Assembly (NCBI GenBank): GCA_003864535.1
Contig: BHEQ01000115.1
Span: 1-6,485, forward strand
Source of the DNA: Gammaproteobacteria bacterium
GTDB lineage: Bacteria > Pseudomonadota > Gammaproteobacteria > Cardiobacteriales > Wohlfahrtiimonadaceae
DNA length: 6,485 nt
Direction of reading: 5' to 3'
The notes beneath the pieces were generated by a model. It was given only the letters and a program-made list of their open reading frames with translations, was not told where the DNA came from and ran no database searches. The position numbers and the translations under genes were made by a program. Shown here in pieces: positions 1-6,233 of this stretch (within the stretch, counting starts at the first letter, position 1; every line of letters begins with the position of its first letter).

Positions 1-1661
1 CAATTACCGTACTAATAGCAGGTTTAGTCTGCTTATCACTTGGCTATATTTTTTATTCAAAATTTATTGCCGTCCATATTTTCAAGCTCGATCCTGATTT
101 TAAAACCCCAGCGCATGAATTTAATGATGGAATTGATTATGTCCCAACCAATAAATATGTGCTTTGGGGACATCACTTTACCTCTGTCGCTGGTGCAGCT
201 CCCATTGTCGGCCCTGCGATTGGCGTTATTTGGGGCTGGTTACCTGCATTTATTTGGGTTATTGCAGGCTCTATTTTTCTGGCTGGCGTGCATGATATGT
301 CAGCAATTTGGGCGAGTGCACGCAATAAAGGTCATTCGATGGGATCTGTTGCTGGTAATGTTATAGGTTCGCGGGCACGGAGCTTATTAATGGTCGTTAT
401 TTTCTTACTTTTACTTATGGTAAATGCGGTATTTGGCGTGGTTATCGCTAATATGATGATCAAAACTCCGTCTTCTGTCGTACCTGTTTGGGGCGCATTA
501 GTTGTCGCGTTTATTATTGGGCAGTGTATTTATCGCTATAAAATGAAATTAGCGCTAGTTTCTTTATTGGGTGTTGCAGCTTTATATGGGCTTATTTTCA
601 TAGGGCCATCATTTCCAATATCCTTGCCTGATCAGATACTTGGTATCTCGGCTCGCTCTATGTGGATTTTAATCTTATTTGCTTACGCCGCGATTGCTTC
701 GCTTTTACCTGTATGGATGCTTTTACAACCGCGTGATTATATTAATGGATTGCAGCTATTTATTGGCTTATTTATTTTATATGCGGCAATCTTGATTGTA
801 AACCCAAGCATCGTCGCCCCAGCAATTAACAACCAACTTCCAGCTGATACCCCATCATGGCTACCGCTATTATTTGTAACTATCGCTTGTGGCGCAATTT
901 CTGGATTTCATGGCTTAGTTGCAACAGGAACAACATCCAAGCAATTAAATAAAGAAACAGATATTCGCTTTGTGGGTTATTTTGGGGCACTTGGAGAAGG
1001 TATGCTTGCACTTGCGGCAATTTTAGTAACCACGGCAGGTTTTGCAACTTTAGGTGATTGGCAAGCGATTTACTCAGGATTTGGCAAGGGTGGGGTTGAT
1101 GCGTTTATTGATGGTGGTGCAAGTATTATCCATAATGGCATCGGGATTAATCCTGTGACCTCACAAACCATGCTCACCGTTATGGCGGCATTGTTTGCAG
1201 GGACAACGATGGATACAGGCGTGCGTTTGCTGCGTTATATCTTCCAAGAATGGGGTACTATTTATAATATAAATCTCATTAAAAAAAGCTCTTGGGCAAC
1301 TTTAATTGCAGTTGGATCTTGTTTATTGCTGGCCTTTGGAGCTGGATCTGGCGGTGCTGGCGGTCTAATCATCTGGCCTTTATTTGGCACAACTAATCAA
1401 TTGATGGCAGGCTTAACACTTTTAATTGTCACGGTTATGTTATTAAGAAGTGGGCGGGCAGTGTGGTATACCCTACTACCTTTAGTTTTCTTATTAGCGA
1501 TGACTTTATTTGCGCTCTTAATTCAATTACAAAGTTTTTATATAAAAGAACAATGGCTATTATTAACTCTGGATATCATTATCTTGATAGCTGCTATTTT
1601 AGTCTGTTTAGAATCGATCAGTGTCCTAACTAGAGAATGGCGTAAAGCTAAGCCACAATAA
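1..1661 (+). CDS. cstA: CstA-family carbon starvation / pyruvate-peptide transporter (5' end missing)
   Basis: Polytopic inner-membrane transporter of the CstA family. Characterised relatives in E. coli (CstA, BtsT) take up pyruvate and have been linked to peptide uptake; the substrate here is not shown. The frame is open from base 3, giving 552 visible residues, and only the extreme N-terminus is missing. Family motifs by visible residue: DGIDYVPTNK (42-51), LWGHHF (54-59) with AGAAPIVGPA following, LLPVWMLLQPRDY (234-246), TIACGAISGFHGL (293-305), AGTTMDTG (399-406) and WPLFGTTNQLMAG (458-470). Long hydrophobic segments run throughout, and the end is basic (REWRKAKPQ). E. coli CstA is about 700 residues, so this looks like the shorter form of the family. 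The GTG at 159 is not the start, because conserved residues lie upstream in frame. First gene of an apparent operon; its promoter is outside the window. Confidence 0.93.
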   Translation, partial: ITVLIAGLVCLSLGYIFYSKFIAVHIFKLDPDFKTPAHEFNDGIDYVPTNKYVLWGHHFTSVAGAAPIVGPAIGVIWGWLPAFIWVIAGSIFLAGVHDMSAIWASARNKGHSMGSVAGNVIGSRARSLLMVVIFLLLLMVNAVFGVVIANMMIKTPSSVVPVWGALVVAFIIGQCIYRYKMKLALVSLLGVAALYGLIFIGPSFPISLPDQILGISARSMWILILFAYAAIASLLPVWMLLQPRDYINGLQLFIGLFILYAAILIVNPSIVAPAINNQLPADTPSWLPLLFVTIACGAISGFHGLVATGTTSKQLNKETDIRFVGYFGALGEGMLALAAILVTTAGFATLGDWQAIYSGFGKGGVDAFIDGGASIIHNGIGINPVTSQTMLTVMAALFAGTTMDTGVRLLRYIFQEWGTIYNINLIKKSSWATLIAVGSCLLLAFGAGSGGAGGLIIWPLFGTTNQLMAGLTLLIVTVMLLRSGRAVWYTLLPLVFLLAMTLFALLIQLQSFYIKEQWLLLTLDIIILIAAILVCLESISVLTREWRKAKPQ

Positions 1662-1684
1662 TCTTTAACTTGAATATTTAACTT

Positions 1685-1688
1685 AGGA
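1685..1688 (+). promoter_or_regulatory. Ribosome binding site for the CC-tail protein gene
   Basis: AGGA lies 11 bases before the ATG at 1700, a slightly long spacing. It sits in the 38-base gap after the cstA stop. No hairpin terminator is visible in that gap, which supports read-through from cstA. Confidence 0.55.
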
Positions 1689-1699
1689 TTAGCACTTTA

Positions 1700-1984
1700 A
1701 TGAAAAAAAATAAAAGCTTGCGTAATTGGCGCGATCACTTTAAAAGTTTTTGTATTGGCTTAGATGAGTTTTATCATGCTCCATATCGGCGCACCTTAAC
1801 CCGAGCTTATCGAGATGAACAGGATTTTTTTATGCTCCTTATTTTTGCAGAAAGCCTCGGGATTACTAATCCTGTTACATTTTATACTCTTGAGCTTCAG
1901 CCATTATTATTGGAATCCTTCCATGAATGGCACTTAAGAATGGGCATGGAACAATCCCCTCTTGATAATTTTGGGTGTTGCTAA
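1700..1984 (+). CDS. Small conserved protein with C-terminal Cys-Cys (cory-CC-star type)
   Basis: A 94-residue soluble protein of unknown function. From memory, it matches the family that RefSeq calls 'cory-CC-star protein', named for a Cys-Cys pair placed directly before the stop codon; I could not check this. Visible features: a basic N-terminus (1-16), an aromatic/arginine segment DEFYHAPYRR (22-31), the acidic-hydrophobic run RDEQDFFMLLIFAESLGI (38-55), NPVTFYTLELQP (57-68), and a C-terminal block with FHEWHLRMGMEQSPLD (74-89) ending in Cys93-Cys94. His75, His78, Met81, Met83 and the two cysteines could form a soft-metal or thiol site, but this is inference. There is no signal peptide or membrane helix. 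The gene lies between cstA and the ATPase gene, overlapping the latter by one base, which suggests the three products act together. A link to the ATPase like that of ArsD (a Cys-containing metallochaperone) to ArsA is possible, but there is no obvious sequence similarity to ArsD. Confidence 0.8.
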   Translation: MKKNKSLRNWRDHFKSFCIGLDEFYHAPYRRTLTRAYRDEQDFFMLLIFAESLGITNPVTFYTLELQPLLLESFHEWHLRMGMEQSPLDNFGCC

Positions 1985-1986
1985 TG
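1982..1986 (+). promoter_or_regulatory. TAATG stop/start overlap (translational coupling)
   Basis: The TAA of the CC-tail gene and the ATG of the ATPase gene share one A. Only a weak GGGTG lies upstream of this ATG, so the ATPase is probably translated by ribosomes finishing the upstream gene. This also favours the ATG at 1984 over the in-frame GTG at 1975. Confidence 0.75.
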
Positions 1987-3015
1987 TTAACTCAGCTATT
2001 GGAGCATCCGATTATTTTTGTTGGTGGCAAAGGTGGCGTTGGTAAGACAACCTGCGCCGCTGCACTTGCATGTAAGCTTGCTAAAAATGGCAAAAAAACG
2101 CTTATCATCTCAACTGATCCTGCGCATAGTTTGGGGGACGCGCTTAAATATAAATTATCGGCAAATATTCAAGAGATTATGCCTAATTTATCCGCATTAG
2201 AGCTCGATCCTGAACGCATTCTCATTGAGCATTTTGCTCAGGTGCAAGCAACTCTTTTTGATTATGCCAAACCTGAAATGCACACACGCTTAAAACAGCA
2301 TCTTGAACTAGCACTTGAAGCACCAGGAGCGCAAGAGGCTGCATTACTTGAATACATTTGTCGTTACCTTGTTAACTATGCAAGTATGGGCTTTGAACAT
2401 ATCATCTTTGATACCGCGCCAACAGGACACACTTTGCGCCTGTTAACCTTGCCTGCAAGTATGTCGGCATGGACTGATGGCTTATTAGCGCAGCAGCACA
2501 AGCAAAATAAGGCCCGCGATGCCGCCCAATCTTTCTGGAGAGAAGATAGCGAACAAGAAGGTGCACAAACGCATAATCCTTTTGCCAAAGATAAGCTCAA
2601 GCGTTGGGATAATGCGGTGCAAGTATTAGAAAAACGTAAAAAATTATTTTATGATGCCAATATAATATTGCATGATCCAAAACTTACTGCAATTATATTG
2701 GTAATGATCCCTGAGGCACTGCCATTATTTGAAACCAAGCGGACGCTTGCTAGTTTGCAACGTTATAAAATGCCGTGTGCAGGCGTTATTATCAATCAAG
2801 TGATGGATCTAAATCAAACTGATGTATTTTGGAGTGAACGCGCCAAAAGGCAAGAGATGATTATCAATGAAATCAATAACAATACTGATCATAATATAAA
2901 TCATAATCTAGATAATAATATTGATATAAACCTTAAACTTATTCCTAAATTATGGATAGGGCTTAAAGCACATGATATTTTAGGGACTGAGGCATTAAGC
3001 TGTTTTTTTGATTAA
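1984..3015 (+). CDS. ArsA/Get3-family ATPase, single domain
   Basis: A 343-residue SIMIBI-class P-loop ATPase of the ArsA/Get3 (TRC40) family. Motifs: deviant Walker A GGKGGVGKTT (14-23) with the intermonomer Lys16, switch I STDPAHSLGD (43-52) with the likely catalytic Asp45, switch II DTAPTGHTLRLL (143-154), the family segment IPEALPLFETKRTL (242-255) and the nucleotide-contacting NQV (271-273). It has one ATPase domain, so it should work as a homodimer like Get3, whereas plasmid ArsA is a tandem duplication. Cysteines occur only at 24, 30, 126, 265 and 340. There is no CxxC zinc pair, and a Gln-Glu replaces the arsenite-site Cys segment near residue 117. The region 168-210, where Get3 has hydrophobic client-binding helices, is highly charged here. 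An Asn-rich repeat (302-317) interrupts the C-terminal part. It is probably coupled to the CC-tail protein and CstA. A role in membrane-protein handling or transporter energisation is inference; arsenite efflux is unlikely. Confidence 0.9.
   Translation: MLTQLLEHPIIFVGGKGGVGKTTCAAALACKLAKNGKKTLIISTDPAHSLGDALKYKLSANIQEIMPNLSALELDPERILIEHFAQVQATLFDYAKPEMHTRLKQHLELALEAPGAQEAALLEYICRYLVNYASMGFEHIIFDTAPTGHTLRLLTLPASMSAWTDGLLAQQHKQNKARDAAQSFWREDSEQEGAQTHNPFAKDKLKRWDNAVQVLEKRKKLFYDANIILHDPKLTAIILVMIPEALPLFETKRTLASLQRYKMPCAGVIINQVMDLNQTDVFWSERAKRQEMIINEINNNTDHNINHNLDNNIDINLKLIPKLWIGLKAHDILGTEALSCFFD
2887..2934 (+). repeat. 12-bp tandem repeat, four degenerate units, inside the ATPase gene
   Basis: Four consecutive 12-base units (2887-2898, 2899-2910, 2911-2922, 2923-2934) follow the pattern GAT-CAT-AAT-ATA with drift. 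They encode the tetrapeptides DHNI, NHNL, DNNI and DINL. The period is a multiple of three, so unit gain or loss keeps the frame. The first two units are most alike; the last is the most degenerate. It lies between the helix ending near residue 297 and the conserved C-terminal strand starting near LKLIPKLW, so it is probably a surface loop. Confidence 0.8.
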
Positions 3016-3056
3016 TCCCAGCAGTAATGCACATGCGGCTCTCTAATTTATGCGCT

Positions 3057-3084
3057 AAAAATCCCCTTGTTAAGGGGGATTTTT
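3057..3084. terminator. Bidirectional intrinsic terminator between convergent genes
   Basis: Stem AAAAATCCCCTT (3057-3068), loop GTT (3069-3071), and the complementary arm AAGGGGGATTTTT (3072-3084) with one extra G. The A-tract on the left and T-tract on the right give a U-tail on either strand. It lies 41 bases after the ATPase stop and 58 bases beyond the adhE stop, so it can end both transcripts. Confidence 0.88.
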
Positions 3085-3142
3085 ATGATCTGAGTAAAGT
3101 ATATCTAAAATATCATATACAACAGAAGACTTAAGTTACAAT

Positions 3143-5767
3143 TTATTTAGCGGTTTCTTCTGTAAATTCATGTCCATAAAAAGATGCAAGTAAAACAGCT
3201 TTTAACTCTGAAATTAAAGGATAACGTGGATTTGCGCCAGTGCATTGATCATCAAATGCCTCGATCGCTAAATTATCCACTTTACTTAGAAAATCATTTT
3301 CAGTGATCCCAGCTGCGGCTATTGACGTTGGAATATCTAAATCAATTTTTAATTGCTCAAGCCATGCAAGTAAGGCCTCAATCTTAGTTGTAGTGCGATC
3401 AGAATCTTTTGTTAAACCTAGATGATCAGCAATTTCAGCATAACGGCGCCGTGCTTGAGGGCGATCATATTGCGAGAACGCCGTTTGTTTGGTTGGATTA
3501 TCATTAGCGTTGTAACGGATGACATTTGTAATTAATAAGGCATTAGCTAAACCGTGTGGAATATGAAATTCCGCGCCTAATTTATGCGCCATCGAATGAC
3601 AAACACCTAAAAATGCATTTGCAAAGGCAATGCCTGCAATAGTTGCGGCATTATGCACTTTCTCCCGCGCAATCGGATCCGCGGCTCCATGTGTATAACT
3701 TGCAGGTAAATATTCTTTTAGAATTTTAAGTGCTTGAAGTGCTTGCCCATCTGAATATTCATTTGCTAAAACAGACACATAAGCCTCAAGAGCGTGAGTT
3801 ACCGCATCATAACCACCAAATGCGGTTAAAGATTTTGGCATATTCATCACTAGATTTGCATCAACTATTGCCATATTAGGAGTTAGTTCATAATCAGCAA
3901 GTGGGTATTTCATGCCAGTTTTATCATCAGTTACCACCGCAAACGGGGTTACTTCAGAACCTGTGCCTGAGGTTGTGGTAATACAGACAAGCTCTGCTTT
4001 TTTACCCATTTTAGGAAAAGTATAAATACGTTTGCGAATGTCCATAAAGCGCATTGCAAGCTCTTCAAAATGGACATCAGGATGCTCATATAAAACCCAC
4101 ATTATTTTCGCAGCGTCCATAGGTGAACCGCCACCTAAGGCAATAATCACATCAGGATTGAAGTTTTGCATCGCTTTCGCCCCTTTTTGCGCGATAGAGA
4201 CGGTAGGATCAGCCTCAACCTCATGAAATACTTCAACTTCCATATGTTGATCTTTTAATAATTGCATAACCTGATCAACATAACCATTATTAAATAAATA
4301 GCGATCTGTCACGATAAAAGCACGCTTCTTGCCTTTAAGGTCAGATAGAGCAATAGGTAGGCAACCACGCCTAAAATAAATAGATTTAGGTAATTTATGC
4401 CACAACATATTCTCAGCTCTCTTTGCAACGGTTTTTTTGTTAATAAGATGTTTCGGCCCGACATTCTCTGAAATTGAATTGCCGCCCCAAGAGCCACAAC
4501 CCAAAGTTAATGAAGGGGCTACATTAAAATTATATAAGTCCCCAATACCGCCATGCGAGCTTGGCATATTCACTAAAATACGCGCGGTTTTCATTTTATT
4601 GCCAAAATATGCGATCCGATCTTTATGTAAATCTTGATTAGTATAAAGTACAGATGTATGCCCAATCCCACCTAAAGTTACCATATCATGCGCCATCGCT
4701 ACTGCATTTTCAAAACTGCTCGCGCGATACATTCCAAGAGTTGGAGAGAGTTTTTCATGACAAAAAGCATCACTAGCCCGAATGCTATTCCCGCCCTCGC
4801 CAATTAAAATTTGCGTATCAGATGGGACATCAACGCAAGCCATAGCTGCAATTTTAGTTGCCGCTTGCCCCACAATATCTGCATTAAGATTGCCATTTAT
4901 CAAGAGAATCGCGCGAACTTTATCGGCATCAACCGCAGATAATATATGCGCTTTATGCGAGGCAAAACGTTCCCTAACCTCTTCATATACGCTATCAACA
5001 ACAATCACCGCCTGCTCAGAGGCGCACACAACGCCATTATCAAAGGTTTTGCTCATTAATATAGAAGCAACCGTGCGTTTAATATCAGCAGTTTCATCAA
5101 TCACCACAGGGACATTACCAGCACCTACGCCAATCGCGGGCTTGCCTGATGAATAGGCAGCTTTAACCATGCCAGGTCCGCCTGTTGCTAAAATAAGATT
5201 AATATCAGGATGCCGCATTAACGCATTGGATAATTCAACCGATGGCACATCAATCCAGCCGATAATATCGCGCGGAGCACCTGCTTTAATTGCAGCTTCT
5301 AAAATAATTTTTGCAGCCCGATTAGATGAATTAACCGCGCGTGGATGAGGGGAAAATACAATCCCATTGCGTGTTTTCAGTGAGATTAAGGCTTTAAAAA
5401 TCGTAGTTGAAGTTGGATTAGTTGTCGGGATAATTCCACAAATAAGCCCAACAGGTTCAGCCACAACAAATGTACCAAATGTTTCATTTTCTTCTAAAAT
5501 GCCGCAAGTTTTTTCATCCTTATATTTATTATAGATAAACTCAGAAGCAAAATGATTCTTGATAACTTTGTCTTCAACTATGCCCATACCAGACTCTTCA
5601 ACCGCCTCCACCGCTAAAGATATCCGGGCATTATTAGCAGCAAGTGAGGCTGCTCTAAAAATTATATCAACCTGTTCTTGCGAAAAAGTAGCATACTCAA
5701 GCTGAGCTGTTTTAACACGCCCAACCATTTCATTTAACGAGTTAAGATCTGAAACTAAAGGGTTCAT
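3143..5767 (-). CDS. adhE: Bifunctional acetaldehyde-CoA / iron-dependent alcohol dehydrogenase
   Basis: A cytoplasmic enzyme that reduces acetyl-CoA to acetaldehyde and then to ethanol, oxidising two NADH; it is the ethanol branch of mixed-acid fermentation. It has 874 residues. The N-terminal aldehyde dehydrogenase half shows TTNPTS (115-120), the NAD motif GVGAGN (213-218), catalytic Cys248 in FDNGVVCASEQ, FCHEKLSPTLG (335-345) and GGIGHTS (366-372). The linker GCGSWGGNSISENVGPKHL (423-441) leads to the iron-dependent ADH half, with GGGSPMDAAK (545-554), TTTSGTGSE (597-605) and the iron ligands Asp654, His658, His724 and His738. In E. coli the equivalents are 653, 657, 723 and 737. The spirosome-forming enzymes share this architecture. 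Compared with E. coli AdhE (891 residues), the Lys/Ala-rich tail is missing: this protein stops at EETAK. The start is supported by AGGA seven bases upstream. It is a single-gene unit convergent with the cstA operon. Confidence 0.97.
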   Translation of the reverse strand: MNPLVSDLNSLNEMVGRVKTAQLEYATFSQEQVDIIFRAASLAANNARISLAVEAVEESGMGIVEDKVIKNHFASEFIYNKYKDEKTCGILEENETFGTFVVAEPVGLICGIIPTTNPTSTTIFKALISLKTRNGIVFSPHPRAVNSSNRAAKIILEAAIKAGAPRDIIGWIDVPSVELSNALMRHPDINLILATGGPGMVKAAYSSGKPAIGVGAGNVPVVIDETADIKRTVASILMSKTFDNGVVCASEQAVIVVDSVYEEVRERFASHKAHILSAVDADKVRAILLINGNLNADIVGQAATKIAAMACVDVPSDTQILIGEGGNSIRASDAFCHEKLSPTLGMYRASSFENAVAMAHDMVTLGGIGHTSVLYTNQDLHKDRIAYFGNKMKTARILVNMPSSHGGIGDLYNFNVAPSLTLGCGSWGGNSISENVGPKHLINKKTVAKRAENMLWHKLPKSIYFRRGCLPIALSDLKGKKRAFIVTDRYLFNNGYVDQVMQLLKDQHMEVEVFHEVEADPTVSIAQKGAKAMQNFNPDVIIALGGGSPMDAAKIMWVLYEHPDVHFEELAMRFMDIRKRIYTFPKMGKKAELVCITTTSGTGSEVTPFAVVTDDKTGMKYPLADYELTPNMAIVDANLVMNMPKSLTAFGGYDAVTHALEAYVSVLANEYSDGQALQALKILKEYLPASYTHGAADPIAREKVHNAATIAGIAFANAFLGVCHSMAHKLGAEFHIPHGLANALLITNVIRYNANDNPTKQTAFSQYDRPQARRRYAEIADHLGLTKDSDRTTTKIEALLAWLEQLKIDLDIPTSIAAAGITENDFLSKVDNLAIEAFDDQCTGANPRYPLISELKAVLLASFYGHEFTEETAK

Positions 5768-5935
5768 ATTATAGTCCTGTTGTAGAGTAGTTTATTTATA
5801 TGATTTAAATGTTTTAATAAAAAAATCTCGGAAGATCTTACTGTAAAAAACAAATAATATAAGAAACAATTTAACTTAATTTGACCTAAATATAAGTATT
5901 AGCCAATCTTTACCTTGTGATTATATGGGCTTGGA
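5768..5935 (-). promoter_or_regulatory. AT-rich adhE leader and presumed promoter region
   Basis: This non-coding stretch directly upstream of adhE is very rich in A and T and must hold the promoter unless adhE is read from further right. One possible -10 is TATAAA (minus strand, 5795-5800), but the hexamer 17 bases before it (TTTTTA) is a poor -35. I see no clear FNR-type TTGAT-N4-ATCAA site or Rex-type palindrome. A short imperfect element, ATCT-CGGA-AGAT (around 5825-5836), is the only inverted repeat noticed. Confidence 0.4.
5775..5778 (-). promoter_or_regulatory. Ribosome binding site of adhE
   Basis: On the minus strand AGGA precedes the adhE ATG with a spacing of seven bases. This is near ideal and fixes the start at 5767. 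Confidence 0.8.
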
Positions 5936-6172
5936 ATGGATTTAAAGAGTATTTGTGAGCAGCGAACACGGTCTCGCAATCGCCGCAATTCGGCGATGTT
6001 GGCACAAGTAGATGATCCGTTATCAATCGGTATTAGTTGGAGTTTATATAATCGTGATATTAAAGCGGCGTTATTGCCGCTTAAGGCACTATTTAATGGC
6101 GAAATAATTAAAGCTGTAACGATGATAAAGGTAAAATTATTAAGTTTGGATAAACTTAATCTAACCAATTAA
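5936..6172 (+). CDS. Possible small ORF of unknown function (78 residues)
   Basis: Runs from an ATG to a TAA, with an in-frame TGA six codons before the ATG. The predicted protein has a strongly basic N-terminal part (RTRSRNRRNS, residues 10-19), then LAQVDDPLSIGISWSLYNRD (22-41), then an amphipathic Leu/Ile/Lys-rich C-terminal part. I do not recognise the family. Codon choice looks plausible for this genome, but there is no convincing ribosome binding site, and two perfect 7-bp hairpins fall inside it. It is divergent from adhE. It could be a real small gene, a decayed gene remnant, or the template of a structured RNA. The minus-strand frame over the same span begins only at TTG and looks less protein-like. 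Confidence 0.3.
   Translation: MDLKSICEQRTRSRNRRNSAMLAQVDDPLSIGISWSLYNRDIKAALLPLKALFNGEIIKAVTMIKVKLLSLDKLNLTN
5979..5997. repeat. Perfect 7-bp inverted repeat (hairpin)
   Basis: ATCGCCG (5979-5985), loop CAATT, CGGCGAT (5991-5997). It is GC-rich compared with its AT-rich surroundings. No T-tract follows, so it is not a terminator. Confidence 0.6.
6063..6082. repeat. Perfect 7-bp inverted repeat (hairpin)
   Basis: AAGCGGC (6063-6069), loop GTTATT, GCCGCTT (6076-6082). It extends to about nine pairs (TTAA ends) if one A is bulged. No T-tract follows directly. Confidence 0.6.
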
Positions 6173-6210
6173 CATAAACCAAGTAACATATCATACTAAG
6201 CCCATGTATT

Positions 6211-6233
6211 AAGAATGCATATTATTCTTTTTT
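6211..6233 (+). terminator. Weak terminator-like hairpin with T-run
   Basis: AAGAAT (6211-6216), loop GCATATT, ATTCTT (6224-6229), running into TTTT to 6233. The stem is short and AT-rich, so it would be a poor terminator. It would serve a + strand transcript from the small ORF region and overlaps the stop codon of the minus-strand gene at 6222. Confidence 0.25.

Noticed and set aside
40..366. A 108-residue + strand ORF overlapping the transporter
   Set aside because: It is out of frame with a strongly recognised CstA gene; its hydrophobic look is a by-product of the overlapping membrane gene.
159..1661. GTG at 159 as the start of the transporter gene
   Set aside because: The frame is open to the window edge and the upstream residues include a membrane segment and the conserved DGIDYVPTNK motif, so the gene starts outside the window.
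1975..1984. GTG at 1975 as the ATPase start
   Set aside because: The ATG at 1984 in a TAATG overlap is the usual coupled arrangement, and the three extra residues are not needed for the P-loop fold.
2376..2600. A minus-strand ORF inside the ATPase gene
   Set aside because: It is antisense to a conserved coding region including the switch II motif; no ribosome binding site or family match.
1984..3015. Arsenite-resistance operon
   Set aside because: The ATPase is single-domain, lacks the arsenite-binding cysteines, and no ars partner genes are present; its neighbours are a CstA transporter and a CC-tail protein.
4782..5156. A 124-residue + strand ORF antisense to adhE
   Set aside because: It lies opposite the highly conserved aldehyde dehydrogenase half of adhE and shows no recognisable motif. 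The other ORFs opposite adhE (4032-4226, 4437-4637) and the overlapping minus-strand frame 4309-4497 were dropped for the same reason.
5768..5935. FNR- or Rex-type anaerobic regulator site before adhE
   Set aside because: Expected from adhE biology, but no sequence close to the consensus palindromes is visible in the leader.
5899..6168. A minus-strand 89-residue ORF upstream of adhE
   Set aside because: It starts at TTG without a good ribosome binding site and mirrors the + strand frame, which looks more protein-like; neither is firmly supported.
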